A DNA stretch of 50,596 nucleotides from Fuerstiella sp. (GTDB taxonomy: Bacteria > Planctomycetota > Planctomycetia > Planctomycetales > Planctomycetaceae). Both the position numbers and the translations under genes were made by a program. The DNA lies in contig JAPYTO010000004.1 of the NCBI GenBank assembly GCA_029941865.1, positions 27,816 to 78,411 on the forward strand. Direction: 5' to 3'. Positions 9,404-18,181 of the stretch are shown here, piece after piece (the stretch's first letter is position 1; each line of letters opens with the position of its first letter). The notes beneath the pieces were generated by a model. That model searched no databases and had not been told where the DNA came from. It saw only the letters and a list, made by a program, of their open reading frames with translations.

Positions 9404-9879
9404 TGTACTTCAGCATCTTTCCGAATTAACTCGTCGAGTATTGATTTCAGACAATCGGAAATCTCACTCGCGCAGTGCTGGTAATCTTCAATTCCTCCGC
9501 CAATCGGATCCGAGATTCCATAGCCTTCTTCACGCAACAGTCTCATGCGCGAGGCCAAGTCTGGCCTCTCATTCTGCAACATCCGCAGGTGTCCTGGCGT
9601 CATCGCCAACACCAAATCCGACATTGCCAGCATTTCTTCTGTGACCTGTCGGCTAAGGTGTTGCGACAGGTCGATTCCTTTTTGTTTCAATACCTGAATC
9701 GCTTCCCGGGAGGCCGGTGCGCTGTCCGCGGCAGCAACGCCGGCCGACAGCACGTCCATGTTGTGTTTGCGCAGCTCGTCTTCTGAACAGCCCCAATACT
9801 GACATGCCAAGTGTCGAAACATCGCTTCCGCCATCGGGCTTCGGCATGTGTTTCCTGTGCACACAAAGAGAATTCGCAA
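9400..9879 (-). CDS. Low-molecular-weight phosphatase, YwlE-like (possible protein-arginine phosphatase)
   Basis: The cysteine phosphatase loop CTGNTCRS lies at residues 6-13 and the general-acid Asp in DPIGGG near residue 130. The loop carries Thr in the position that, in Bacillus YwlE, gives specificity for phosphoarginine; tyrosine phosphatases of the family typically have a larger aliphatic residue there. The TTG at 9879 gives MRILFVCTGN and sits a proper distance from GGGAG; a TTG at 9888 is also open but too close to that site. The gene overlaps rpiB. Family assignment is firm, substrate is inferred; no McsB arginine kinase gene is in the window. Confidence 0.88.
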   Translation of the reverse strand: MRILFVCTGNTCRSPMAEAMFRHLACQYWGCSEDELRKHNMDVLSAGVAAADSAPASREAIQVLKQKGIDLSQHLSRQVTEEMLAMSDLVLAMTPGHLRMLQNERPDLASRMRLLREEGYGISDPIGGGIEDYQHCASEISDCLKSILDELIRKDAEVQ

Positions 9880-9910
9880 GAAAATCAAATCTCCCTAACG
9901 CTGCTGATCG

Positions 9911-10166
9911 TCAGCTTCCTTCTGATGAACTCATCTGCAGACCAGTGTTTTCTGTCACACCGAGCAATGTAAAAAAACTCATTGTGCAGGCCTCACACCA
10001 CTCTTCGCTTTGATGAGGTGAGTGTTGTTCCTGTCGCCGGGCCAAACAGTGGACCAGCCTCAGCAACATCAGTTGCAACTTTTCAACCGGTATGATGGCC
10101 TTACCGGATGAAAATCTCAAGTGGCTGTTGTCCCCCAAACGTGAATTTGTACTGCACTCGTTTCAT
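9911..10166 (-). pseudogene. Possible small frameshifted gene upstream of the phosphatase
   Basis: An ATG at 10166 follows a good Shine-Dalgarno-like AAGGGGTGATA and reads MKRVQYKFTFGGQQPLEIFI before a TAA at 10101. Skipping one base just before that stop opens a frame that continues as GKAIIPVEKLQLMLLRLVHC and on to a TGA at 9911, 22 nt before the phosphatase start. The joined product would be about 85 residues with a CxxC-like WCEACTMSFF segment. Strong start signal plus an orderly second frame suggest a real small gene with a single-base lesion. I recognise no family; this is tentative. Confidence 0.3.
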
Positions 10167-10430
10167 TATCACCCCTTTATATTTCGCCGCATGTAACTTG
10201 AGGCTATAGACTTGTGCCGTATTACATCCGCCGTAGCGAACTTCGACGACCGCTGTGCAAAGTTGTGGCGGTACGTGTCCGACGTGTCGCAAAAACCATC
10301 CATTGGCATCCGGCCCCGGTAAACGAGAGACAACGACGAATCTCCTGTTGCACGGTTGCAAACTTTTTCAAAATCCTCATTCTGACGCACCAAAATTGAA
10401 CCATCCCACAGCCTGAACTGAATCAGCCAC
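10167..10430. other. Intergenic region upstream of the methyltransferase
   Basis: Several overlapping open frames exist on the minus strand but none has a convincing start or family motif. The stretch probably contains divergent promoters for the methyltransferase (plus) and the phosphatase/rpiB unit (minus). Confidence 0.35.
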
Positions 10431-11171
10431 GTGAAAACTACAGTTTCAAAATGGAGACGAGCCGCAAAAAGCCGAGTGCGAACTATCGCCGAATTCGGTG
10501 GCATCCGCCGAAAGCCGCTGAATCAGTATCAGGATGCGGTGAGGCGTTTGTACGATGGTCCTCAGGGCGCCATGCTCCACCTCAGCAGTTTTTTTTCCCT
10601 CCATGAGCCATTGATGGGCCAACTGTTCAAGTCCCGCCGGTTTGACGCATCGCGCTTCGATCGCATCCTGGACGTTGGCTCGGGGGCAGGCCAGATCATT
10701 CGCCATCTTCTTGAAACGGCCCGCCCGGACGCCGAGATCGTTGGGTTTGATTTGTCGTACGAAATGCTCAAACGTGCGCGGGAGCGTCTGAAGTCGGACC
10801 GACCTGCGTTCGTTGCAGCCGACATGCTGGAAATGCCCTTTCGCGACAACACGTTCGACTGCATTACCTGTGGCTATGTTCTGGAACACATTCCGGACCC
10901 GTTTCCGGGTCTGTCGGAGTTTGCCAGAGTCCTGAAGCCTGGTGGCACCGCACTACTGCTGGTCACTGAGAACTCGCTGTCCGGACTGGTCACGAGTCAT
11001 ACGTGGAAGTGTCGCACGTTCTCAAGACACGAGCTTCGCGAAGCCTGTCAAAACGTCGGACTGGAATGGCACCGCGAGTTGTGGTTCACTCGTTTTCACG
11101 AAATGCTGAAGCTGGGAGGCATTCTGGTTGAGGTGGTGAAGCAAGGTCAAATCGACGGTGAGAGCAGCTAA
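10431..11171 (+). CDS. Class I SAM-dependent methyltransferase
   Basis: The 246-residue protein has the Rossmann-type methyltransferase fold: motif I ILDVGSGAGQIIRHLL (about 79-94), the acidic residue of motif II in VGFDLSYEML, motif III AADMLEMPF, and motif IV/V FDCITCGYVLEHIPDP with VLKPGGTALLLV. This is the Methyltransf_11 (UbiE/small-molecule) pattern; the substrate is not visible. The start is GTG at 10431; no clear ribosome-binding site. It is followed by an 11-bp hairpin that may end the transcript. The roughly 50-residue basic N-terminus has no signal peptide, so it should be cytosolic. Confidence 0.85.
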   Translation: MKTTVSKWRRAAKSRVRTIAEFGGIRRKPLNQYQDAVRRLYDGPQGAMLHLSSFFSLHEPLMGQLFKSRRFDASRFDRILDVGSGAGQIIRHLLETARPDAEIVGFDLSYEMLKRARERLKSDRPAFVAADMLEMPFRDNTFDCITCGYVLEHIPDPFPGLSEFARVLKPGGTALLLVTENSLSGLVTSHTWKCRTFSRHELREACQNVGLEWHRELWFTRFHEMLKLGGILVEVVKQGQIDGESS

Positions 11172-11200
11172 GCGTTTAGCTGCAGCGGTTTCTGGCAGCC

Positions 11201-11226
11201 GCCGCTTCGATTCATATCGAAGCGGC
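11201..11226 (+). terminator. Hairpin after the methyltransferase gene
   Basis: A perfect 11-bp stem GCCGCTTCGAT / ATCGAAGCGGC with loop TCAT starts 30 nt after the stop codon. There is no T-run, so it may be a Rho-dependent or 3'-end-stabilising hairpin rather than a classical terminator. Confidence 0.5.
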
Positions 11227-11343
11227 AGTGACGCGCCACGGTTTTAGTTCCATCGATCGACAACTCACAAGCGGCTCTTCCTTGTTCATCGATTGCACGC
11301 GAAGAGTCTTCGTTTCGTGGAGCCTGACTTTTGTCAGCTGTGA

Positions 11344-11399
11344 ATGGGAACACATCACTCGGACGGGCTACGCCAAGACAGTCCGAGTGAAACTCCCAT
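11344..11399. other. Nested inverted repeat in the 552-nt gap before corA
   Basis: An inner 9-bp stem (CACTCGGAC at 11356-11364, GTCCGAGTG at 11381-11389) is enclosed by an outer 6-bp stem (ATGGGA, TCCCAT), with a 16-nt apical loop. It could be an RNA structure or a protein-binding site. The remaining gap (11227-11343, 11400-11723) shows no supported gene. Confidence 0.45.
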
Positions 11400-11723
11400 G
11401 AGTACGACTGTTGTCATGTCCTGCTTCCTTTCGATTCATTCGATTGCGCGTACCGGTGCAGGCACGGAATGATGATGGTGCCACCCCATGCAGAAGACCG
11501 GTGTCGGCAGCGAGGCGTATTCGCATTCTGCCATAGGGTGAACATGATTCCCGGGCATGGGCATGAGATAACAGCTGTTGCTGATGAGGTTTACGGACGG
11601 GCGAGCAAATGGCCGAATTCCCGGCAAAACCGCTGATCCGGGTTCTGATGTCTCTCGTTTCATCGTGACTGAAACAGCGAATGTTAAGAACACATTCTCG
11701 GAAAAACGGTGGAGATCAGAATC

Positions 11724-12466
11724 ATGAAAGTGCCTCCTGGTTGGGATATGCCGCGTGAGATTCGAGCACGACTCGGTGACCGATTCGGTCGTCAACGAGA
11801 AATCGAAGCGGATGGACATCTGTTCCTTGTCCTGCATAAAGTGCCAGCCGCAGGCACCAGCCAGCGTGAAGGTGTGTTCTTCTGGAGAAGTCCCACCGGC
11901 GAATGGCGGTCCACGGATCGCGGTCAGCCTCGACCGGCACTGCAAGAAATCGTCGATGCCTACGAAACCGCAGTCAACCAGCTGAGTGAGAAACATGAAT
12001 TCGCCAATACTGCCGTGGAGAGATTCTCCGTTCTTGAGCGAATCGGTCCCTTAAATCGAGCGTTAAGAAATCTCGCGGATACGTTGCAGAGAGCTCGCGA
12101 CTCGGTTGATGACGTTGCCGCCAAACACGAGATTCAGTTCTATGCCGACCATGCAGGTGATGTCGCACGCACTTGTGAGTTGCTGCAGGCCGACGCGCGC
12201 AACTCACTTGATTTCCACATCGCCAGGCAGGGAGAAATCCAGGCTGCTCATTCGCGTGAAACAGAACGAGCGGGTCATCGGCTGAACGTATGGCGGCGAT
12301 CTTTCTTCCGCTGACCGCCGTTTCCAGCGTGTTTGGCATGAACCTGCACAGCGGACTGGAAAACTCACCTCCGTGGATGTTCTGGTTGATTCTCGCAGGC
12401 AGCTTCGCCGTCGGCTTGATGGTGAGTGAGGTGCTGGTCGCGGTAAAACTCAGGGGACGCAGATAA
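11724..12466 (+). pseudogene. CorA-family metal transporter, disrupted by a frameshift
   Basis: CorA proteins are pentameric Mg2+/Co2+ channels. The ATG at 11724 has GGAG about 10 nt upstream. The frame encodes the cytosolic helical domain (DTLQRARDSVDDVAAKHEIQ) up to RLN at about residue 188, then runs out of frame at 12288 and stops at 12312-12314. Reading from ATG 12290 in the next frame gives MAAIFLPLTAVSSVFGMN (TM1 with the diagnostic GMN filter) and a second TM (PPWMFWLILAGSFAVGLM), ending at TAA 12464. RLNxxAAIFLPLT is the normal CorA junction, so exactly one base appears missing near 12288-12290. The restored protein would be about 248 residues, shorter than E. coli CorA because the N-terminal domain is reduced. 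Sequencing error is the main alternative. Confidence 0.85.
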
Positions 12467-12675
12467 GTGATGACGCACGGTCAACCGGGCACTCGGATTG
12501 CTGCTGACGACTGTGTCGGAAGAAATACGGTACTGAGGCTCAGTGCGTTTGACGTGTCGTCGTTGCAAAACCGGTCAGAAACGGGAATTCGCTTGTGAAA
12601 TCCTGATCAAGAAGGCAATATAAGCGGACCGCGACAGGCAATCACAGGTCGTCGGAGACCGCGCAGGACCGGGAT

Positions 12676-13884
12676 ATGTCATCCGAACAGGTTGTACTGA
12701 AGATTCAGAGTGGACCGCATGCAGGTCGGTCGTTTACGTTCAGTCAGCAGGATTCTCTGCTGCTTGGCCGATCTTCCAAAGCACATCTCCGCATTGACGG
12801 CGATCAGCACATTTCACGGAATCACTGCCTGATCGAAGTGCAACCTCCCAAATGCCACATCGTTGATCTCGATAGCGCGAATGGAACGTACGTCAATGAA
12901 GAACGCGTTACCGACCGTTGGCTGAACGACGGCGATACCATTCGTGGCGGCGAAACGCAAATCGCAGTCCACCTGGGAAACGGCGCTGCCGTGCCACAGC
13001 AGTCGACGCCGGCTGAACTTGGCGCCACCTGTCTGCTGACGGCCGTGTCACAGTCGGAACAGGTTGCGGAGTTCCTGCTGCTTTGCGAAGTCGGTCACGG
13101 GTCGATGGGAGTGGTCTACAAAGCCGAACATGTCGTGACGGGGCAGATCGTGGCATTGAAGCTGCTGTCGTCCGAACTGTGCTTCAACGAAAAAATGATG
13201 CAGGTCTTCGTACGAGAAGCCGAGATCCTGCAGGAACTGTCGCACAGACGCATTATTCGGTGTGTCGAAACCGGAGCCGACGACGGTCGACTGTACATCG
13301 CGATGGAGTTTGTTGATGGGATTGATCTGGACGATGTGCTGAAACCATTGTCGCTGAAAAAGCGAACACATGTTGTGCTTGGACTGATGCGTCAGATTCT
13401 GGATGGGCTGGCCTACGCTCACGGTCGAAACCTGGTACACCGGGACATCAAACCGCGAAACCTTTTGGTCTCGAAGGACAACGGCAGGCTGAATGCAAGA
13501 CTGGCAGATTTTGGGCTGGCGAAAAACTTCGCCGACGCCGGCATGAGTCAGATCAGCAGTGAACACGAAATCAAAGGGACGCTGTCCTACATCGCGCCCG
13601 AACAAATCGTTAACTGCCGCTTTGCAAAACCAACAGCCGACATTTTCTCTGTCGGTGCCACGATGTACAAGCTGATCTCAGGAAAGACGATTTACAATCT
13701 GTCGGACCACGAAACACCGATTGCCACCATTCTGAATGAAGGCCCGGTCCCGCTGCGCGAACGAGCTCCAGATGTGCCGCGTTCTGTCTCGAAGATCGTT
13801 GACAGGGCGCTGGCTGCCGAACCTGGGGACCGCTTTCAGTCGGCCGAACAGATGCGACGTGCGATTGAAAAGCTGCTGAAATAG
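12676..13884 (+). CDS. FHA-domain serine/threonine protein kinase
   Basis: Residues 1-100 form an FHA domain (LLGRSSKAHLRI, SRNHC, LDSANGTYVNEERV), followed from about 140 to 400 by a Hanks-type kinase: Gly-rich loop GHGSMGVVYKA, VAVK-type lysine in IVALKLL, catalytic loop LVHRDIKPRNLL, DFGLAK, and GTLSYIAPEQ. All catalytic residues are present, so the enzyme should be active. There is no transmembrane segment, so it is cytosolic. An N-terminal FHA domain can bind the kinase's own phosphothreonines or a partner; the separate FHA protein at 6.8-7.8 kb is a possible target. The start ATG 12676 is preceded by GGACCGGGAT. It sits 106 nt before the Nramp-like gene. Confidence 0.93.
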   Translation: MSSEQVVLKIQSGPHAGRSFTFSQQDSLLLGRSSKAHLRIDGDQHISRNHCLIEVQPPKCHIVDLDSANGTYVNEERVTDRWLNDGDTIRGGETQIAVHLGNGAAVPQQSTPAELGATCLLTAVSQSEQVAEFLLLCEVGHGSMGVVYKAEHVVTGQIVALKLLSSELCFNEKMMQVFVREAEILQELSHRRIIRCVETGADDGRLYIAMEFVDGIDLDDVLKPLSLKKRTHVVLGLMRQILDGLAYAHGRNLVHRDIKPRNLLVSKDNGRLNARLADFGLAKNFADAGMSQISSEHEIKGTLSYIAPEQIVNCRFAKPTADIFSVGATMYKLISGKTIYNLSDHETPIATILNEGPVPLRERAPDVPRSVSKIVDRALAAEPGDRFQSAEQMRRAIEKLLK

Positions 13885-13990
13885 CTTGCCCATCACGGTA
13901 CAGCAGCCTGCTTCGGTTGAAGGTTGCGGACCGCGGCGTTACACCTCAGGCTTCCGAATTCAATCGTTACGCCGTGGAAAATCTTCGCAC

Positions 13991-15289
13991 ATGTGTCAGT
14001 CAGATCCGGCCACGCCAACCGAGGCCGGCGAGTCAACGATAACGCGGGGTCGCTCATGGCTGGACGCCATCGGCCCGGGGATTCTGGTCGCCGCTACCGG
14101 CGTCGGTGCTGGAGACCTCGCCGGCGGAGCATTAGCCGGGGCACGCCTGAAGCTGACGGTGCTGTGGGTTTGCCTTGTCGGTGCCGCGTTGAAATATGTC
14201 CTGTGCGAAGGGCTGGCTCGGTGGCAGCTGAGTACCGGCACCAGCGTGGCCGACGGAGTTTTCAGAAGTACTCATCCGCTGGTCCGGACCGGTTTTCTGC
14301 TGTATGTGGCGGCATGGTCATTCTGCATTGGCGGAATGCTGATGTCCGCAGGCGGTGAATGTGCCCAGGCGATTCTGCCGATCGGTGACGCATCGTTCGG
14401 ACGCATCGTGCACGGCAGTCTGCAGAGTCTCGTCGCCATTGTTCTGCTACGACTCGGTGGCTTTCGGTTGTTCGAGCGAATGATGGCCGTGTGCATCGGG
14501 GTTATGTTTTTCACCGTTGTTCTTGTGGCAGCGCTGAGCGCTCCTGACTGGGCCGAGGTGATGCGGGGCCTGGTGATTCCTTCGGTGCCGCATGCCGATG
14601 GCAAAGGGGTGGCGTGGACGCTGACATTGATGGCCGGGGTCGGTGGTACCTTGACGATGCTGTGTTATGGCAGTTGGATCCGCGAGAAGGGCAGGGTAGA
14701 CATCAGCGCGATGCGCGCCTGTCGCATCGACCTGGCCGCTGGATATCTGATGACGGCGGCTTTCGGCGTGTGCATGGTGATCCTGGGAAGCCGTCTGCCG
14801 ATCGATCAGGGCTTAAAGGGGGCCAACCTGATCACTCAGCTTTCAATTGACATGCAACAACAACTGGGCGAATTCGGCATGGTGGCCAGTTGGATGTTTC
14901 GCATCGGTGCATGGGGGGCAGTCTTCAGCAGTCTGCTGGGCGTCTGGCAAAGCATTCCGGAGTTGATCTGTGAGATGCTGCCGAAGTCTGAAACTGCGTC
15001 CGCCACCGGAAACAATCAGCTGCCCGATCGTCGTCGTTACAACACCATCCAACTTCTGCTCGGAATCGTACCGGTTTTCCTGCTGCCGTTTTCCCTGGCA
15101 AAAGTGCAGCTGGTTGCCGGAGTGACCGGAGCGATTTTCCTGCCGATGTTTGCGCTCGCACTGTTACTGCTTGGTTACACAGCACTGGGAAAGCAGAACG
15201 GTTTCCGTAACGGCCCGTTCAGCACCGGTGTATTGACAATCAGTCTGCTGCTGTTCGGATTTCTCGCGGCACAACGATTTCTCACATAG
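13991..15289 (+). CDS. Nramp-family transporter lacking the canonical metal-site motifs
   Basis: A 432-residue membrane protein with about 11 predicted helices. The first helix, IGPGILVAATGVGAGDL, matches the Nramp TM1 start but has no DPGN metal motif; where MPHN is expected in TM6 the sequence is TLMAGVGGTLTMLCYGS. Divergent Nramp-related groups with altered binding sites are known (for example NRMT-type Mg2+ carriers), and planctomycetes carry such homologues. The cation is therefore undetermined; Mn2+/Fe2+ should not be assumed. The start ATG at 13991 (MCQSDPATPTEAGES) is chosen because the 35 upstream in-frame residues are unlike the family. The gene follows the FHA-kinase in the same direction and ends 19 nt before a dispersed repeat. 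Confidence 0.82.
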   Translation: MCQSDPATPTEAGESTITRGRSWLDAIGPGILVAATGVGAGDLAGGALAGARLKLTVLWVCLVGAALKYVLCEGLARWQLSTGTSVADGVFRSTHPLVRTGFLLYVAAWSFCIGGMLMSAGGECAQAILPIGDASFGRIVHGSLQSLVAIVLLRLGGFRLFERMMAVCIGVMFFTVVLVAALSAPDWAEVMRGLVIPSVPHADGKGVAWTLTLMAGVGGTLTMLCYGSWIREKGRVDISAMRACRIDLAAGYLMTAAFGVCMVILGSRLPIDQGLKGANLITQLSIDMQQQLGEFGMVASWMFRIGAWGAVFSSLLGVWQSIPELICEMLPKSETASATGNNQLPDRRRYNTIQLLLGIVPVFLLPFSLAKVQLVAGVTGAIFLPMFALALLLLGYTALGKQNGFRNGPFSTGVLTISLLLFGFLAAQRFLT

Positions 15290-15307
15290 AGCTCGCCCCG
15301 GATCCGG

Positions 15308-15391
15308 TGGTATGAGGAAGCCCCCCCGAAAGGGGCCCCATACAAACTATAAGCGCGAGCGACTGGTTCTCGAGCGCTCGTGAAACACACT
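15308..15391 (+). repeat. Dispersed intergenic repeat, copy A
   Basis: The element begins GGTATGAGGAA, contains a G/C-rich hairpin (CCCC-CGAAA-GGGG), then ATACAAACTATAAGCG and ends GTGAAACACACT. It aligns over about 84 nt, at roughly 70% identity by eye, with 36677-36760 in the same orientation relative to the gene upstream. Both begin 19-30 nt after a stop codon. Similar ...AGCG.CAGCGAGTG... strings are common between genes in planctomycetes, from memory. Confidence 0.75.
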
Positions 15392-15643
15392 ATCGATTCC
15401 GGCGTTTCGCGAATTGATCGACTGCGTTAGCTGCCGCGTCAAGCTGGGTTGGCAGCGGTAAATGTGAACCACGCACCCCTCAGCATATTCGCGGCGGGAA
15501 GCTCTTAATCTGAGTCTGCGGCACAAAAAAGTGACAGACGCTGCTGTCGACGGTATCATTGGCACCCTTCCCATGCGGTGTCACCGAAGCCAGATTCGAG
15601 CTTTCGCTCGGAACGATTGGTCCCACCTCCGTTGGTCGCTGCA
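15392..15643. other. Remainder of the intergenic region before the PSCyt gene
   Basis: No gene is supported. The PSCyt reading frame is open upstream to 15578, so its start could lie up to 66 nt earlier. Confidence 0.4.
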
Positions 15644-18130
15644 ATGATACTCCCAAAACGGTTCGTCCGAATGACTTCCGTGGCCCGACACATATTTGTT
15701 TTGTCCCTCGCTCTCGTCCTGGCCACACCCGCACTTCAGGCCGACGAGCCGACACCGGCACAGCTGGAGTTCTTTGAGAAGAAGATCCGTCCGGTGCTGG
15801 TAAAGGAATGTTATTCGTGTCACTCCACTCAGGCGACGTCTGTCAAAGCCGGCCTGTTGCTGGACACGCGTGAGGGTATCCGTCGCGGCGGCGAGAGTGG
15901 TCACGCGGTGGTGCCTGGCAACACGGATGAAAGTCTGCTGCTGGAGGCGGTACGACATGAAGGCCTGGAGATGCCGCCAAAGAAACAGCTGCCGGACGAC
16001 GTTGTGGCAGATCTCGAAAAATGGGTGCGAATGGGAGCTCCGGACCCGCGTGACGGCAAGTCCGCTCCGATTCGGCAGTCGATCAACTTTGAAACGGCGC
16101 GCGACTTCTGGGCGTTCCGGCCGGTCTCGACACCGGTCGTGCCACAGTCCGGAAACAAACGCCGGGCCGCGACCGACATTGATCGATTCGTGCTGGCGAA
16201 GCTGGCAGCAAACGGGCTGGCGCCATCTGCCGACGCCAGACCCGGCACGCTGGTCCGCCGATTATATTTCGATCTGATCGGACTGCCGCCAACGCCGGAA
16301 CAGGTAACAGAATTTGTCAAAGATCCGTCAGACAAAGCGTTTCAACAAATTGTCGATCGACTGCTGGATTCCGACCAATTCGGAGAACGCTGGGGTCGTC
16401 ACTGGCTGGACGTTGTTCGTTATGCGGAATCCACCGGCATGGAGCGCAACTACACGTACCCGGAAGCGTGGCGATATCGGGATTACGTCATCGAAGCCTT
16501 CAATTCAGACAAGCCATTTGACCGGTTCATCGCCGAACAGGTCGCGGGTGACCTGCTGAATGCCAGCGACCAGGACGAACGCAACGTCAATCATGTCGCC
16601 ACTGGATTGCTGGCTCTGGGCCCAAAGTCACTGAACGAACGTGATAAGGAAAAGTTCGCGATGGATATTGTGGACGAACAGATCGATGTCGTGTCCCGCG
16701 CCTTCCTTGGGCTGACGGCCAGTTGTGCTCGCTGCCACGACCACAAGTTCGATCCGATTCCGCAGGCTGAGTACTATCAGCTGGCCGGAATTTTTCGCAG
16801 CACGGACACGTTTTACGGAACGAGCGGAGGCAACGGGAATCGTCAGTCCGGCAGACTTCTCGCGCTGCGTGACAACGAAGTCGTGCCGGTAAACGTCAGC
16901 GGCGGCAACAAAAAACCCAAGAATACGATGAGAAAACTGACCAGTCAGTTGAAGGCTCAGCAGAAAAAACTGGCCCGTGCCGATCAGCAGAAGTCGACCA
17001 AAAAGCAGATCCAACAGACGAAGACCGTGATCGCGCGCATTCAAAAACAATTGAAGGCGGCACGACAGCAGGCAGCCCCGTCGACACGGAATGATGAAAA
17101 CCTTGTCATGGGCGTCCGTGACGGCGCACGTCCTGTGGACACAGAAATTCGTATTCGCGGCGAAGCCAATGAACGAGCGCAGTCCGTGCCGCGCGGGTTT
17201 CTGACGATTGCGACGCTGGCTGATGCTCCGAAAATCGCCGGGGACAGAAGTGGCCGCGAAGAATTGGCCCAGTGGCTCACTCAGCCCGAGAACCCGCTGA
17301 CCGCTCGGGTCGCGGCGAATCGAATCTGGCAACATCTGTTCGGGAACGGGATTGTGCGGACGGTCAACAACTTCGGAGCGAACGGTGACCGCCCATCGCA
17401 CCCGAAGCTGCTTGACTATCTGGCGAACAGACTGACGGCAGACGACTGGTCCGTGAAGTCACTGATCCGACTCGTCGTCACCAGTCGTACTTATCGTCAG
17501 GCAAGTTTTCCCCACGATGTTGCCATGGATGTTGATCCGGAGAATCGCTTGCTGTGGCGTATGAGTCCTCGTCGGCTGGAAGCCGAAGCGCTTCGAGATG
17601 CCGTGCTGGCCGTCAGTGGGACGCTGGACCTGTCACCAGCCGAAAAGTCCGTCGTGAGCAAAGTCGGAAATGGTGACATCGGACGGACTCTGAAGACGGG
17701 ATTGTTTGCCGTCGATCACACCAAACGCAGCGTCTATCTTCCTATCGTCCGGGGTGTCGTGCCTGAAATGCTGCGGATTTTCGACTTCCCTGAACCCAGC
17801 ATTATCGCAGGTTCTCGTGACGTCACGACCATACCGACTCAGGCGCTGTACATGATGAACAGCCCGTTTGTCGTTGAACAATCACGAGAAATGGCAGATC
17901 GATTGCTGACGGAACGCGACGATGATACAGATCGAATCGATCTGGGCTATTGGCTGGCGCTGGGACGTTCGGCGACCAGTCAGGAAATTGCACGCTCACT
18001 GACGTTCATCGATACCACGTGCGAAGCTATCGCCGATGACCAACGGACGCAACAGGACGCAAGACACATGGCGTGGGCCGGATTCTGTCAGGTCATGCTG
18101 GCGTCGGCCGAATTTCGTTATCTGGAATAA
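15644..18130 (+). CDS. Secreted PSCyt1-DUF1549-DUF1553 cytochrome-type protein
   Basis: A planctomycete-specific architecture. A signal peptide (ARHIFVLSLALVLATPALQA) precedes a PSCyt1 c-type cytochrome domain with CYSCH near residue 50 and a downstream Met-rich ligand segment (EGLEMPPKKQL). DUF1549 follows (FGERWGRHWLDVVRYAES; FLGLTASCARCHDHKFDP, a second CxxCH), then a Lys/Gln-rich coiled coil (about 425-480) and DUF1553 (LTARVAANRIWQHLFGNGIV, RRLEAEALRDAVL). The two CxxCH motifs imply covalent haem and an extracytoplasmic location. The function is unknown; it is always found with a DUF1501 gene, which follows here after 51 nt. Start ATG at 15644 or 15671 (MTSVARHIF); the signal peptide fits either. 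Confidence 0.93.
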   Translation: MILPKRFVRMTSVARHIFVLSLALVLATPALQADEPTPAQLEFFEKKIRPVLVKECYSCHSTQATSVKAGLLLDTREGIRRGGESGHAVVPGNTDESLLLEAVRHEGLEMPPKKQLPDDVVADLEKWVRMGAPDPRDGKSAPIRQSINFETARDFWAFRPVSTPVVPQSGNKRRAATDIDRFVLAKLAANGLAPSADARPGTLVRRLYFDLIGLPPTPEQVTEFVKDPSDKAFQQIVDRLLDSDQFGERWGRHWLDVVRYAESTGMERNYTYPEAWRYRDYVIEAFNSDKPFDRFIAEQVAGDLLNASDQDERNVNHVATGLLALGPKSLNERDKEKFAMDIVDEQIDVVSRAFLGLTASCARCHDHKFDPIPQAEYYQLAGIFRSTDTFYGTSGGNGNRQSGRLLALRDNEVVPVNVSGGNKKPKNTMRKLTSQLKAQQKKLARADQQKSTKKQIQQTKTVIARIQKQLKAARQQAAPSTRNDENLVMGVRDGARPVDTEIRIRGEANERAQSVPRGFLTIATLADAPKIAGDRSGREELAQWLTQPENPLTARVAANRIWQHLFGNGIVRTVNNFGANGDRPSHPKLLDYLANRLTADDWSVKSLIRLVVTSRTYRQASFPHDVAMDVDPENRLLWRMSPRRLEAEALRDAVLAVSGTLDLSPAEKSVVSKVGNGDIGRTLKTGLFAVDHTKRSVYLPIVRGVVPEMLRIFDFPEPSIIAGSRDVTTIPTQALYMMNSPFVVEQSREMADRLLTERDDDTDRIDLGYWLALGRSATSQEIARSLTFIDTTCEAIADDQRTQQDARHMAWAGFCQVMLASAEFRYLE

Positions 18131-18181
18131 TGTGAGCGCAGTATCTCCGGAGAGTCAGGTTTTCCACGATCGGGTGACAAT

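Noticed and set aside
11436-11996. Minus-strand open frame of 186 codons, His-rich near its end
   Set aside because: It is antisense to the CorA gene and has no start signal or domain.
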